Positions 36,341-45,832 of a stretch of 64,000 bases of DNA are shown piece by piece. Every line of letters begins with the position of its first letter. Position 1 is the stretch's first letter. Both the position numbers and the translations under genes were made by a program. The notes under the pieces were generated by a model. It ran no database searches. It saw only the letters and a program-made list of their open reading frames with translations, and was not told the DNA's origin. The DNA comes from Minwuia sp. (GTDB taxonomy: Bacteria > Pseudomonadota > Alphaproteobacteria > Minwuiales > Minwuiaceae). The stretch spans positions 1 to 64,000 of the forward strand of contig JARGPL010000021.1 in NCBI GenBank assembly GCA_029210175.1, written 5' to 3'.

Positions 36341-36742
36341 TCAGTCCTCCCGAAAGCGCCCGTAGGCCTGTTCACTGGCAATGATCACATGGGCGGCGCA
36401 ACCGTTCAGGCGATGATGGTTTTCTGCCTCATAGTCCCTCGACGTGATGAAATCCCGAAACGCCGCCTTCGACGGATAGCGCACCAGGGCAACAAAATCC
36501 CAGTCTCCGAATTCAGCCGGGCCAAAGGACGCGCCCTTGGCATCGCCGGTCCAGACGATACCGCCGCCAACGGCGCGGATCAGGTGATTGACGCCCTTCG
36601 AATAGCGCACATAGGCGTCCCAGCCGGAACCATCGCCATCCAGCGACTTCTCGCGGAACTTCATCAGATTGACCATGACCACTGGCGTTCCATCCGCCAT
36701 GCGGTCCAGCGTCTGGTCGTGCAGTTCATCAATCGCGGCCAT
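36341..36742 (-). CDS. DUF1330 domain protein
   Basis: The 133-residue protein has a dimeric alpha-beta barrel pattern: GTPVVMVNLMKFRE, an internal WTGDAKGASFGP, WDFVALVRYPSKAAFRDFITSRDY, and a terminal IASEQAYGRF. These are the marks of DUF1330 proteins, small ferredoxin-like fold proteins of unknown role often found near oxidoreductases. It has no signal peptide. It leads into the epoxide hydrolase-like gene. Confidence 0.8.
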   Translation of the reverse strand: MAAIDELHDQTLDRMADGTPVVMVNLMKFREKSLDGDGSGWDAYVRYSKGVNHLIRAVGGGIVWTGDAKGASFGPAEFGDWDFVALVRYPSKAAFRDFITSRDYEAENHHRLNGCAAHVIIASEQAYGRFRED

Positions 36743-36767
36743 GCCTCATCTCCACGTCAAACCGTCC

Positions 36768-36804
36768 TGAAAGCAACAGGGGCCGACCAAATGGCCGACC
36801 CCTG
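36768..36804 (-). terminator. Rho-independent terminator of the liv-type operon
   Basis: On the minus strand, CAGGGGTCGGCC pairs with GGTCGGCCCCTG across the loop ATTT: 12 pairs including two G-U. A T-rich tail (TTGCTTTC) follows. It sits 29 bases after the stop of the substrate-binding protein gene (36833). Confidence 0.85.
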
Positions 36805-36832
36805 AAGCGTATCGTGATGCGTTCGGGAAAGA

Positions 36833-38005
36833 TCAGTAGGCGATGTTCGTGCCGATCTTCACCCAGCGACCGTTCTGCACCTGCGACAGGAAGGATTCGT
36901 TGGAACCCTGCCGCTTTTCCGGGCCGAAGCTCTGCACCGGGCCGCCGAAGATATCGCGGTAGCCCTTCATGCTTTCAAAGCCTGCGATCATGCTGTCCGT
37001 TGTCAGATCGCGACCGGCGTTCTGCAGCGCAACCACAGTCATGTCAGCATAGATGTAGCCGAGCTGAGCCGGAAAATCCGGGTTCTTGCCGAATTTTTCC
37101 TTGTATTCGTTGTACCAGTTCTGGACCAGTGGATCGGGATCGTCACCATAGGCCATCTGGAAGCCGGTCATCGCCATGTAGCCTTCCGTTACGCCCCCCT
37201 TCGCGCCTGCCGTATAGCTGGTGTAGGTAGAGATCGGCCCCACGAAGTCGACATCCCAGCCCATCGAACGGGCAGTCGCGTAAGGAATGATCGTGTCAGA
37301 GACGATGGTGCCCATGTAGACCACATCGCAGCCGGCCTCACGCAGTTTGGTGATCGACGCCGTAAAGTCCTTGTCCGTCGGCTTGTGCGCGGTTTCGGCG
37401 ACAAGCGTCTGTCCCATGACCTTGGCCTGGTCCAGAACACCAAACTCGGTCTCGCGCCCGAAATCCGTATCCTGATACATGGTGCAGGGCTTGGTCTTGC
37501 CCCGGGTTTCTGCGAAGAGCTTGTACGCTGCACGAATCTGATCGTAGTAGGAAGAGCCGCCCACGAACTTCAGCTTGTGGAATGGCTCATGCATTTGCCT
37601 GGCCGATGAGAACGGGAACAGGTTCGGAATGCCCGCTGCCAGCTGACGCGGCAGCACGGCATTGTTCATCGGGGTGCCGATGGCACCCAGTATCGTGAAA
37701 ACACGGTCGCGATTGATCAGCTTGTTGCCAGCCTGCACCGCCTTCGGCACCTGATACTCACTGTCCTCGACCAGTAGCCGTATCTGGCGACCATGAATGC
37801 CGCCGGCGGCATTCACCGCGTCAAAGCGCTGGCGCATGCCTTCAACCGAGGGCACACCCCAGACCGCAACCGGGCCGGAAAGCGCGGTATGTGTGCCGAT
37901 CAGGATTTCCTTGTCGGTCACACCTCGCTGTGCGGCCTGCGCCCCACCAGCAATCACTGTTGCCACTGCTGCAACCGCAGCCAGGCCAAGAAGCTTCTTT
38001 TTCAT
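36833..38005 (-). CDS. ABC transporter substrate-binding protein, LivJ/K type
   Basis: This periplasmic binding protein has 390 residues. A signal peptide MKKKLLGLAAVAAVATVIAG with cleavage near AQA is followed by EILIGTHTALSGPVAVWG, the typical start of branched-chain-type binding proteins, and AGGIHGRQIRLLVEDSEY. The start at 38005 has GGGAGG. It belongs to the liv cluster on the same strand, separated from it by an acyl-CoA ligase gene. The ligand may be an organic or aromatic acid instead of an amino acid, given the adjacent ligase. Confidence 0.92.
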   Translation of the reverse strand: MKKKLLGLAAVAAVATVIAGGAQAAQRGVTDKEILIGTHTALSGPVAVWGVPSVEGMRQRFDAVNAAGGIHGRQIRLLVEDSEYQVPKAVQAGNKLINRDRVFTILGAIGTPMNNAVLPRQLAAGIPNLFPFSSARQMHEPFHKLKFVGGSSYYDQIRAAYKLFAETRGKTKPCTMYQDTDFGRETEFGVLDQAKVMGQTLVAETAHKPTDKDFTASITKLREAGCDVVYMGTIVSDTIIPYATARSMGWDVDFVGPISTYTSYTAGAKGGVTEGYMAMTGFQMAYGDDPDPLVQNWYNEYKEKFGKNPDFPAQLGYIYADMTVVALQNAGRDLTTDSMIAGFESMKGYRDIFGGPVQSFGPEKRQGSNESFLSQVQNGRWVKIGTNIAY

Positions 38006-38151
38006 ACGATCCTCCCTGTTGTCGGTCCCATTCACTTCAGGACCTCTTTCTTCGTGACCCTGCCCTGCCTTTCCGGCCAGGCCCGGTCTCTTCAAACAAG
38101 TCTACCAGAGTTCCGCCAAGGACACAGCATGGCAACCGAATGTGACCTGAA

Positions 38152-40026
38152 TCAGGCCGCTTCCGAATACATGCTGTCGATCAGGTCCTCGTACTTCTTC
38201 TCGACAAATTTGCGTTTCAGTTTCATCGTCGGTGTGACTTCCTCGTCCTCCGCATCAAGCTGCCTGTCGATGACGCGGAACTTCTTGATCGTCTCGACCC
38301 GCGCGAACTTGGTGTTCACCCGCTCGATCTCCTGCTCCACCAGTGCGACGACTTCCGGCGCACGTGCCAGGGACGCAAAGCTGGTGAAGGCAATGTTGCG
38401 TTCCTGCGCGAATTTCTCGACCATTTCCTGATCGATCATCACCAGCGCCGTCAGGAATTTCCTGCGATCACCGATCACCACGGCGTCGGAAACATAGGGG
38501 GAGAACTTCAACTCGTTCTCGATCTCCGACGGGGTGATGTTCTTGCCCCCGGCCGTGATGATGATGTCCTTCATCCGGTCGGTGATCTTGACATAGCCTT
38601 CGTTGTCGATGGCCCCGACGTCGCCGGTGTGCAGCCAGCCATCGACCACTGTCTCGGCGGTCTTCTCCGGCTGGTTCAGGTAGCCCATGAAGATGTGGCG
38701 GCCCCGCAGCAGAATCTCGCCCTCCGCCGACAGCTTGCATTCGCCATAGGGCGCGCAACGCCCCACCGACCCCAGCTTGATGTCGCCGGGCAGGTTGGTC
38801 GTCGCCAGCCCCGTATTCTCCGTCTGGCCATAGAGTTCCAGCATCTCTACGCCCAGCGCCATGTACCAGCGGATCAGCTGCGGCGAAATCGGCGCCGCAC
38901 CTGTGCCGACCCAGTCCACGCGGGAAAGCCCCAGCACGTTGCGGATGTTGCGCAGCACCAGGAACTGGCCGATACGGAATTTCAGCACCTCAATCGCTGA
39001 TGGTTGCTCCCCGGCCAGTTTCCTGTCGGCGACGGCAAACCCCCAGTTGATCGCGGTCTTGTATGCAAACTGCTGCAGCGCCGTGGCGTCACGCACCGCG
39101 ATGTTGATCTGGGAATAGAGCTTTTCCCATATACGCGGCACGGCGAACAACGTTGTCGGCTGGATTTCCTGGATGTTCTCGAACACGGTCTCCGGACCCT
39201 CGACGAAGTTCACGATATTGCCCGAATAGAGCGAGAAATAGATCAGCGTCCGTTCCGCAATGTGGCACAGAGGCAGGAACGCGACGCGCTCCCCACCGAT
39301 TTCCTGCGGCAGAATCAACGTGCCATTGACCATCTGGAAACACAGGTTGTCGTGGCTGATCATTGCCCCCTTGGGCGGCCCCGTGGTGCCGGAGGTATAG
39401 ACCAGAATTGCCAGGTCCGACGGTTCGGCGACCTTTACCAGCTCTTCCCAGCGACCGGCGCTGGCCGCGTCATGGGCCTCCCCTTCCGCGCAGAAGTCCT
39501 TGAAGCTCATGACCATGTCATCATCAAAGCTCGCCAGGCCTTCCATGTCGAAGACAACGATGCGTTCGAGTTTCGGGCATTTCCCGCGCACGCTCATCAT
39601 CTTGTCGAGCTGTTCCTCATCTTCGACGAAGATCACGCGGGCGCCTGAATCATTCAGCAGGTATTCGACCTGTGCCGCCGCGTCAGTGGGATAGATGCCC
39701 GCACAGACTGCGCCGATCCCCTGGATGCCCATGTCGCAGAACATCCACTCCGGCAGCGTGTTGGACAGGACAGCGGCGACATCCCCCTTCGCCAGGCCCA
39801 TCTTGTCCAGGCCCATGCCGATCCTGCGTGCCTCGGCACCGAACGCGCGCCAGGTGATGGCCTTCCAGATGCCATGGTCCTTCTTGCGCATGGCGGTCCG
39901 GTCAGCCCAGTTGGTGGCCCGATACCAGAACATCTGCGACACGGTCGGTGCGTCGGGATCATCACGAATGATCATCTCCCGACCATCATCGGCCATCTGT
40001 CGTGTTTCCGTCAGCTTTGCGGTCAT
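38152..40026 (-). CDS. AMP-forming acyl-CoA synthetase
   Basis: The 624-residue ligase activates a carboxylic acid to its CoA thioester. It has the P-loop YTSGTTGPPKGAM, LYGQTENTG as the A5 motif, WLHTGDVGAIDNEGYVKITDRMKD and the A10 Lys region. Its length and C-terminal extension fit long-chain acyl-CoA synthetases of the FadD15 type. It lies inside the liv cluster between livF and the binding protein, so it probably activates the imported acid. Confidence 0.92.
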   Translation of the reverse strand: MTAKLTETRQMADDGREMIIRDDPDAPTVSQMFWYRATNWADRTAMRKKDHGIWKAITWRAFGAEARRIGMGLDKMGLAKGDVAAVLSNTLPEWMFCDMGIQGIGAVCAGIYPTDAAAQVEYLLNDSGARVIFVEDEEQLDKMMSVRGKCPKLERIVVFDMEGLASFDDDMVMSFKDFCAEGEAHDAASAGRWEELVKVAEPSDLAILVYTSGTTGPPKGAMISHDNLCFQMVNGTLILPQEIGGERVAFLPLCHIAERTLIYFSLYSGNIVNFVEGPETVFENIQEIQPTTLFAVPRIWEKLYSQINIAVRDATALQQFAYKTAINWGFAVADRKLAGEQPSAIEVLKFRIGQFLVLRNIRNVLGLSRVDWVGTGAAPISPQLIRWYMALGVEMLELYGQTENTGLATTNLPGDIKLGSVGRCAPYGECKLSAEGEILLRGRHIFMGYLNQPEKTAETVVDGWLHTGDVGAIDNEGYVKITDRMKDIIITAGGKNITPSEIENELKFSPYVSDAVVIGDRRKFLTALVMIDQEMVEKFAQERNIAFTSFASLARAPEVVALVEQEIERVNTKFARVETIKKFRVIDRQLDAEDEEVTPTMKLKRKFVEKKYEDLIDSMYSEAA

Positions 40027-40095
40027 CTTCGGCTCCGCCTCTCCGTTGAAGCGATCAGGTCGGTCTGAAAGCGCCTTTCAGCGCCCATACGAGAC

Positions 40096-40869
40096 CTATC
40101 GCCAGAGCTTCTTTTTCTTCCAGCGACGCTCTGCGCGTGCGCCTTCGTCTTTCACACCAAGGTAGAATTCCTGAATGTCCTCACGCTGGACCAGCTTCTC
40201 GCAGGGGTCCTCCATGACGATCCGGCCGACTTCCAGCACATAGCCGAAATCGGCGGTCTTCAGCGCCATGTTCGCGTTCTGCTCCACCAGCAGCATTGTC
40301 ACGCCGCGTTCCTTGTTCAGCAGGACAATGATCTCGAAGATTTCCTTCACCAGGCGCGGACTCAGGCCCAGCGACGGCTCATCCAGCAACATCACCTTTG
40401 GTCGAGACATCAGTGCCCGGCTGATGGCCAGCATCTGCTGTTCACCGCCCGAAAGCTGCCCGGCCGGCTGTTCCCGCCGTTCCTTCAGGACCGGAAAGTA
40501 GTTGAAGACCATGTCGACGTCGTCGGCCACGCCCTTGGCATCCTTGCGGGTAAAGGCCCCCATGCGCAGGTTTTCCTGTACGGACAGGAACGGAAAGACC
40601 TCCCGCCCCTCCGGCACGTGGCTGATACCGCGGCGCATGACCCAGTCGGGTTCATGCGATGTGATGTCCTCGCCTTGAAATGTCACCCGACCCTTGCGCG
40701 GGTCCATGACACCGGAAATCGTCTTCAGGATCGTTGTCTTGCCCGCGCCATTGGACCCGAGGACCGTCACGATATCACCTTCGTGGACATCGATGCTGAC
40801 GCCACGGATGGCCTGGATCGGACCATAGTAGGTCTCGACATTGGACACTTTCAGGATGGGTTCACTCAC
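40096..40869 (-). CDS. livF: Branched-chain-type ABC transporter ATP-binding protein LivF
   Basis: This ATPase subunit has 257 residues with Walker A GSNGAGKTT, signature LSGGEQQMLAISRAL, Walker B VMLLDEPSLGLSP and a following His-switch region. VETYYGPIQAIRGVSIDV and the DITSHEPDWVMRRGISHVPEGREVFPFLSVQENL stretch are typical of LivF. It has a basic tail rich in Arg and Lys. The start is GTG at 40869. It follows livG by three bases. Confidence 0.93.
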   Translation of the reverse strand: MSEPILKVSNVETYYGPIQAIRGVSIDVHEGDIVTVLGSNGAGKTTILKTISGVMDPRKGRVTFQGEDITSHEPDWVMRRGISHVPEGREVFPFLSVQENLRMGAFTRKDAKGVADDVDMVFNYFPVLKERREQPAGQLSGGEQQMLAISRALMSRPKVMLLDEPSLGLSPRLVKEIFEIIVLLNKERGVTMLLVEQNANMALKTADFGYVLEVGRIVMEDPCEKLVQREDIQEFYLGVKDEGARAERRWKKKKLWR

Positions 40870-40872
40870 CGG

Positions 40873-41631
40873 TCAGCCCCCCAGGTAGGCGCGAATGACT
40901 TCTTCGTTCGACTGCACCTCGGAAGGGCTGCCGAGCGCGATCACGCGGCCGTAGTTCATTGCCAGGACCCGGTCGGATACCCGGTTCACGAGGCTCATGT
41001 CATGTTCCACCATCAGGACGGTGATGCCCAGCAGATCGCGGATATCCTTGATCCAGAACGCCATGTCGCCGGTTTCCTCCACATTGAGGCCCGATGACGG
41101 CTCATCCAGCAGCAGCAGCTTCGGCTCGGTACAGAGGGCACGCCCCAGTTCCACGACCTTGCGCACACCATACGGCAGATTGGCGATGCGCTGATCGCGG
41201 TACCGCGCCAGGTCCAGGAACTCGATCACCTTCTCCACCACTTCGCGATGGGCCAGTTCGGAGCGCCGGGTCGATGGCAGGAAGAAGATGTTGGTCAGCA
41301 GGTTGCCGCTGCGGTGGGCATGCCGCCCGATCAGCAGATTTTGCAGCACCGTCGCCATTTCGAACAGTTCGATGTTCTGGAACGTTCGCGCAATGCCCCG
41401 CCCCGCGATCAGGTGCGGCGCGGTTTCGGTGATGTCTTCATCCTCCAGGATCAGCTTCCCTTCGGTCGGATCATAGATCCGGCTGATCAGATTGAAGATC
41501 GTGGTCTTGCCGGCACCGTTGGGGCCGATGATCGTGAAGATCTCGCCCTTGCCGATCTCGAAATCGACGCCATCCACGGCCTTCACGCCGCCAAAATGGA
41601 TCGCCAGTTTGTCCGCCTTGAAGAAGGTCAC
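40873..41631 (-). CDS. livG: Branched-chain-type ABC transporter ATP-binding protein LivG
   Basis: This ATPase subunit has 252 residues with GPNGAGKTTIFNLI (Walker A), LPYGVRKVVELGRAL in place of the LSGGQ signature as usual in LivG, LLLDEPSSGLN (Walker B) and MVEHDMSLV. The loop RTFQNIELFEMATVLQNLL is LivG-typical. The start codon is GTG and overlaps the livM stop by four bases. Confidence 0.94.
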   Translation of the reverse strand: MTFFKADKLAIHFGGVKAVDGVDFEIGKGEIFTIIGPNGAGKTTIFNLISRIYDPTEGKLILEDEDITETAPHLIAGRGIARTFQNIELFEMATVLQNLLIGRHAHRSGNLLTNIFFLPSTRRSELAHREVVEKVIEFLDLARYRDQRIANLPYGVRKVVELGRALCTEPKLLLLDEPSSGLNVEETGDMAFWIKDIRDLLGITVLMVEHDMSLVNRVSDRVLAMNYGRVIALGSPSEVQSNEEVIRAYLGG

Positions 41632-42803
41632 TTCAACCGCTCCGTCTTCACATAGGATTTCTGCCGCGCGAACGTCGCCTTCTTGTAGAGCGGGAAGAGA
41701 TCGAAATAGGTCTTTATCTTCAGCCAGCGGCCATAGAGGCCCATCGGTTCGAAGATGATGAACGCCACCAGCAAGGCACCGAAGATGCCCGCCTCCAGCC
41801 CCGGCGAGTTGACGAAGCGGACCAGGCCGCCAAGCATCTCCACGCCACCCGCGCTCGCGGTCACCTCATCACGCATGATCGGGATGAAGGAACGCAGCAG
41901 GATCAGGAATGCAGCCCCAAGCACCGCGCCCTGAATGGTGCCGATGCCGCCCACGACACAGATCAGCAACAGCTCGATCGAGATGAAGATGTTGAAGGCG
42001 TCCGGTGCCAGGTGGGAGATCTGATGCGCGAAAAGACCACCGGCCAGACCCGTCACGAAGGCGCTGACGCCAAAGGCCGTGGTCTTGTAGTGCGCCAGAT
42101 GGATACCCATCGACTGCGCCGAAATCTCTGAATCGCGGATGGCAACGAAGGCGCGCCCGGTCGGGCTGCGCAGCAGGTTGCGTGCGATCAGCGCCGCCAG
42201 TACCAGAACGACCACGCAGATGTAATAGAGGGACACGGGCGACCAGAGTTCCGTCCAGCCGACATGCAGCCCCCCGACGGAGAACCACTGCCCCTGATAC
42301 ATCGGCTTCAGCTGGATCGACAGGAAGTCAGGTGCTGCCACCGGCAGACCATCAAAGCCGCCGGTCACCGACGACCATTTGGACATGACCTCCTGCGCGA
42401 TCAGCGCAACCGCCAGTGTCGCGATGGCGAGATAGATACCGTGCATCCTGAGCGTCGGCAGGCCAACCGCCACACCGATCGCGCCCGCCAGCAGTCCGCC
42501 AAGCGGCAGCGAAAAGACAAAGGGTACGCCGTGCTGCAGCAGGTAAGCGTGGGTATAGGCCCCGATGCCGAGGAACGCGGAATGGCCAAGGCTGGCCATG
42601 CCCGTGAAACCAACGGCAATCATCAGCCCCATCGCGGCGATGGAATAGATGATCCACAGATTGGCCTCACCCACGTAATAGACCCCGGCGAAGATGGGCA
42701 GGGCCAGCAGGGCGATCAGGAAGATGCCATAGCCGATCAGGTCGCCGTTATGGCGCCAGAGCCGCAGATCCTGTTCGTAGCGTGTCTTGAAAACAAAGCG
42801 CAT
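41628..42803 (-). CDS. livM: Branched-chain-type ABC transporter permease LivM
   Basis: The membrane protein has 391 residues and about ten hydrophobic segments. GFTGMASLGHSAFLGIGAY and the EAA-like loop GRAFVAIRDSEISAQSMGIHLAHYK identify LivM. VVGGIGTIQGAVLGAAFL follows. The N-terminus carries an extra cytoplasmic stretch (RYEQDLRLW). It lies four bases downstream of livH. Confidence 0.93.
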   Translation of the reverse strand: MRFVFKTRYEQDLRLWRHNGDLIGYGIFLIALLALPIFAGVYYVGEANLWIIYSIAAMGLMIAVGFTGMASLGHSAFLGIGAYTHAYLLQHGVPFVFSLPLGGLLAGAIGVAVGLPTLRMHGIYLAIATLAVALIAQEVMSKWSSVTGGFDGLPVAAPDFLSIQLKPMYQGQWFSVGGLHVGWTELWSPVSLYYICVVVLVLAALIARNLLRSPTGRAFVAIRDSEISAQSMGIHLAHYKTTAFGVSAFVTGLAGGLFAHQISHLAPDAFNIFISIELLLICVVGGIGTIQGAVLGAAFLILLRSFIPIMRDEVTASAGGVEMLGGLVRFVNSPGLEAGIFGALLVAFIIFEPMGLYGRWLKIKTYFDLFPLYKKATFARQKSYVKTERLK

Positions 42804-42807
42804 CGGA

Positions 42808-43692
42808 TCAGACCTTCTTCCGGCCCATCTGGGAGAAAATGCCCTGCGGGCGAACCACCATCACGGCGAGCAGCACGGAAAATACCATGATGTCCTTGTA
42901 GCCGGGTGCCAGCAGATAATCGGAGAACTGCTCCACCAGGCCGATGATGATACCGCCGACAAGCGCGCCGGGGATGGAGCCGAAGCCGCCCACGACCGCG
43001 CCCGCGAAGGCCTTGATGGCGATGAACCCGATGGAAGGGTCCATCACGTTGGCAATCGGCATCATCATGACACCGGTGATCGCCGCGACACCGGCGGAGA
43101 TGCCCCAGATCATGGAGAATATCAGCGCCACCGGAATGCCCATGTAATAGGCCGCCAGCTGGTTCTGCGAGGCTGCCTGCATGGCAACGCCGATCCGGGT
43201 CCGCTGGAAGAACATGTACAGCCCGGCGCAGAGCACGAGCGTGCCAACCACGGTCGCAAGCTTGCCGGCATCCAGCGTGATTGCGGCAAACTGCACCGCC
43301 TTGCCCGTGAAGGGCGTCAGGAAGGCAATCTGTTCCACATTGAACGCGTAGGGCATGATGAACCGCACGACATAACCGATGCCGATGGTTGCCATGACGA
43401 TGGAAAACTGAGGCTGGCCGATCAGTCTGCGGATGACGACAACATCCAGCAGGAAGCCGAGCACGATCATGACAAGGACCGTGATCAGGAACCCGACCCA
43501 GAAGTTGAAGCCGATCCCGGCGATCAGACCAAAGGCGATGAACGCGCCGACCATCATCAGGTCGCCCTGCGCGAAATTCACCATCTCCGTCGCCTTGTAG
43601 ATCAGCACGAAGCCGAGCGCGATCAGACCGTAAATACAGCCGAGCGCGAGTCCGTTGATGAACAACGAGATATAAATCTGGACGGAATCCAC
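42808..43692 (-). CDS. livH: Branched-chain-type ABC transporter permease LivH
   Basis: This permease has 294 residues from a GTG at 43692, chosen because AGGGGAGG lies nine bases upstream; an ATG nine codons earlier has a poorer context. The family beginning LFINGLALGCIYGLIALGFVLIYKATEMVNFAQGD is clear. Next come the loop GVAMQAASQNQLAAYYMGI and AGAVVGGFGSIPGALVGG. It is the first gene of the transporter operon and is divergent from the MBL-fold gene. Confidence 0.93.
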   Translation of the reverse strand: MDSVQIYISLFINGLALGCIYGLIALGFVLIYKATEMVNFAQGDLMMVGAFIAFGLIAGIGFNFWVGFLITVLVMIVLGFLLDVVVIRRLIGQPQFSIVMATIGIGYVVRFIMPYAFNVEQIAFLTPFTGKAVQFAAITLDAGKLATVVGTLVLCAGLYMFFQRTRIGVAMQAASQNQLAAYYMGIPVALIFSMIWGISAGVAAITGVMMMPIANVMDPSIGFIAIKAFAGAVVGGFGSIPGALVGGIIIGLVEQFSDYLLAPGYKDIMVFSVLLAVMVVRPQGIFSQMGRKKV

Positions 43693-43876
43693 GTCCCAGC
43701 ATCCTCCCCTGAGCCGCACATGGCGGCGATGCCCTACCTTCAGGGGGACTGATCCTTATGTTGGATCTTGCCGCCTCCCCAATTCGATTACGCGGGTTTC
43801 GTCGCGCAACGGCTAAGGTAGGATAGGGGTCAGAATGCGGCTGTCAATTCGTCACGACGTGGGGAGGACCAAGATT

Positions 43877-44773
43877 TTGGCTTATGCAATACCGTTCATC
43901 AGGGAGCTTGAATTCGAATACGGGGAACCGGCGAGGTTGAGCCCGTTGATCCGCAGGGTGATCTGCAACAATCCCGGCGGCTTCACGTTTCATGGCACCG
44001 GCACCTACATCATCGGCGAAGGCAATGTGGCCATCGTCGATGCCGGTCCGATGGATGAACGGCATGCGGAGGCGGTGCTGCGCGCCGTCGATGCTGAGGT
44101 GGTCACCCATCAGCTGATCACCCACACGCATCTGGACCACAGCCCGGCATCCCGCCTGGTGAAACATGCGACCGGCGCGGAGACCTGGGGCTACGGCCCG
44201 CATGGCGGCGACCGCGGTGGCCCGAAGGTGGAAGAAGGCGGCGACCATGACTTCGTGCCCGATCATGTGGTCCGCGACGGCGACATCATCGAAGGCAAGG
44301 GCTGGTCCGTGGAGGCGGTTCATACGCCCGGCCATACGTCCAATCATGTCTGCTTCGCCCTGCGCGAGGAGAAGGCGCTGTTCACCGGTGATCATGTCAT
44401 GGGCTGGTCGACGACCGTCGTCTCACCGCCGGATGGCAACATGACCGACTATTTCAATTCACTCGACAAGCTGCTGACGCGCGACGACCAGCGCTATTAC
44501 CCGACGCACGGCGCCCCCATCGACAATGTGGCCGACTATGTCCGTGCCTACCGCGCCCATCGTCAATTGCGTGAGAAGCAGATCCTCGACCTGCTGCAAC
44601 GCGGGCCCCAGACCATCGAAGGCATGGTCGCAATCATGTATGCCGACGTGCCGAAGAACCTGCATCCTGCTGCGTCACGGTCCGTCCTCGCCCACCTGAT
44701 CCACATGGTGCACGACGGGCGGGTGGTAACCGATGGCGATGCGTCTGCTGCCGCCACCTATCGCGCGACCTGA
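43877..44773 (+). CDS. MBL-fold metallo-hydrolase
   Basis: This metallo-beta-lactamase-fold hydrolase has 298 residues with the metal motif THTHLDHSPAS (HxHxDH), VHTPGHTSNHVCFAL, TGDHVMGWS and YPTHGAP. The C-terminal winged-helix part (QRGPQTIEGMVAIMY) is like that of LACTB2-type proteins. A TTG at 43877 is chosen because GGGGAGG lies nine bases upstream; an ATG at 43835 is in frame but has no ribosome site. It begins an operon of five tightly spaced genes. Confidence 0.88.
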   Translation: MAYAIPFIRELEFEYGEPARLSPLIRRVICNNPGGFTFHGTGTYIIGEGNVAIVDAGPMDERHAEAVLRAVDAEVVTHQLITHTHLDHSPASRLVKHATGAETWGYGPHGGDRGGPKVEEGGDHDFVPDHVVRDGDIIEGKGWSVEAVHTPGHTSNHVCFALREEKALFTGDHVMGWSTTVVSPPDGNMTDYFNSLDKLLTRDDQRYYPTHGAPIDNVADYVRAYRAHRQLREKQILDLLQRGPQTIEGMVAIMYADVPKNLHPAASRSVLAHLIHMVHDGRVVTDGDASAAATYRAT

Positions 44774-44785
44774 GGAAGGACATCC

Positions 44786-45832
44786 ATGTTGCAGGAACGC
44801 ATTGAGGCGAAGTGGATCGACGCCTTCGCCACGACGTTCGGGCTGTGTGACGTGAAACCGGGGGAGGTCTGCGCCATCCTCTCCGAAACGCAAAGCCGGA
44901 AGGTGAATGTCGAGCTGGCGGAACTGGCCCTGCAGCGCATGGGCGCGCAGGTGTTTCATGTCGTCCTCCCCTCCCCGCGCCAGAGCAGCGCAGCGCCGAT
45001 CCGCTCCACCGGTGCATCCGACGCGATCGGAGGGCTGGGTCCGGTCATCGATGCCCTTGGCGCGTCAGGTCTTGTTGCCGACTGCACGGTCGAGGGCCTG
45101 CTGCACGCAAAGGAACTGCCAGCGATCCTGAAGGGTGGCGCACGGGTGCTGATGGTATCCAACGAACACCCCGAACTGCTGGAACGCCGGACGCCGACGC
45201 CGGATCTGGAGGCAAAGGTAAAGACCGGCATCAAGATGCTGCGCGATGCCCGCCAGATGCGCGTCACCTCCGCCGCCGGAACGGACCTGACAGTGGATGT
45301 CGCGAAGGCACCGGCAGGCGGCGGCTGGGGCTATACCAGGCGCGCAGGCACCATCACGCACTGGCCCGGCGGCCTGTGCCTCTGCTTCCCGGCACCCGGA
45401 TCGGTCAACGGCACAGTGGTGATGAACACCGGCGACGTGAACCTGACCTTCAAGCGCTATGTGGACCGTCCGATCCGCCTGACGGTGGAGAACGATTACA
45501 TCACCGACATTTCCGGCGATGGTGTCGATGCCGCCCTGTTCGAAAGTTACATCGCGGCCTGGGGAGATCGGGAAGCGTACGCGGTCAGCCATGTCGGCTG
45601 GGGCATGAACCCCGCAGCGCGCTGGGATTCGCTGACCGCCTATGACAAGAGCCAGGTGAATGGCACCGAGCTTCGCGCATTCGCCGGCAATTTCCTCTAT
45701 TCCACCGGCGCGAACGAGGTCGCGGGCCGCTACACGCTGGGCCACTTCGACCTGCCCATGCGCGGCCACACGGTCAGACTGGATGGCACGGATGTCGTCA
45801 GGGACGGCGTCCTGCAGGGGGAACTGGCATGA
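44786..45832 (+). CDS. NicX-like (2,5-dihydroxypyridine dioxygenase family) protein
   Basis: This 348-residue protein of the M29 aminopeptidase/NicX fold resembles 2,5-dihydroxypyridine 5,6-dioxygenase from nicotinate degradation. Seen motifs are the HWPGGLCLCFP block, GDVNLTFKRYVDRPIRLTVENDYITDISG, AVSHVGWGMNPAARWDSL, and the C-terminal YTLGHFDLPMRGHTVRLDG. His and Asp residues in the last two may bind iron. It is followed with overlap by an alpha/beta hydrolase, which is reminiscent of the NicX-NicD pair. The true substrate is unknown. Confidence 0.8.
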   Translation: MLQERIEAKWIDAFATTFGLCDVKPGEVCAILSETQSRKVNVELAELALQRMGAQVFHVVLPSPRQSSAAPIRSTGASDAIGGLGPVIDALGASGLVADCTVEGLLHAKELPAILKGGARVLMVSNEHPELLERRTPTPDLEAKVKTGIKMLRDARQMRVTSAAGTDLTVDVAKAPAGGGWGYTRRAGTITHWPGGLCLCFPAPGSVNGTVVMNTGDVNLTFKRYVDRPIRLTVENDYITDISGDGVDAALFESYIAAWGDREAYAVSHVGWGMNPAARWDSLTAYDKSQVNGTELRAFAGNFLYSTGANEVAGRYTLGHFDLPMRGHTVRLDGTDVVRDGVLQGELA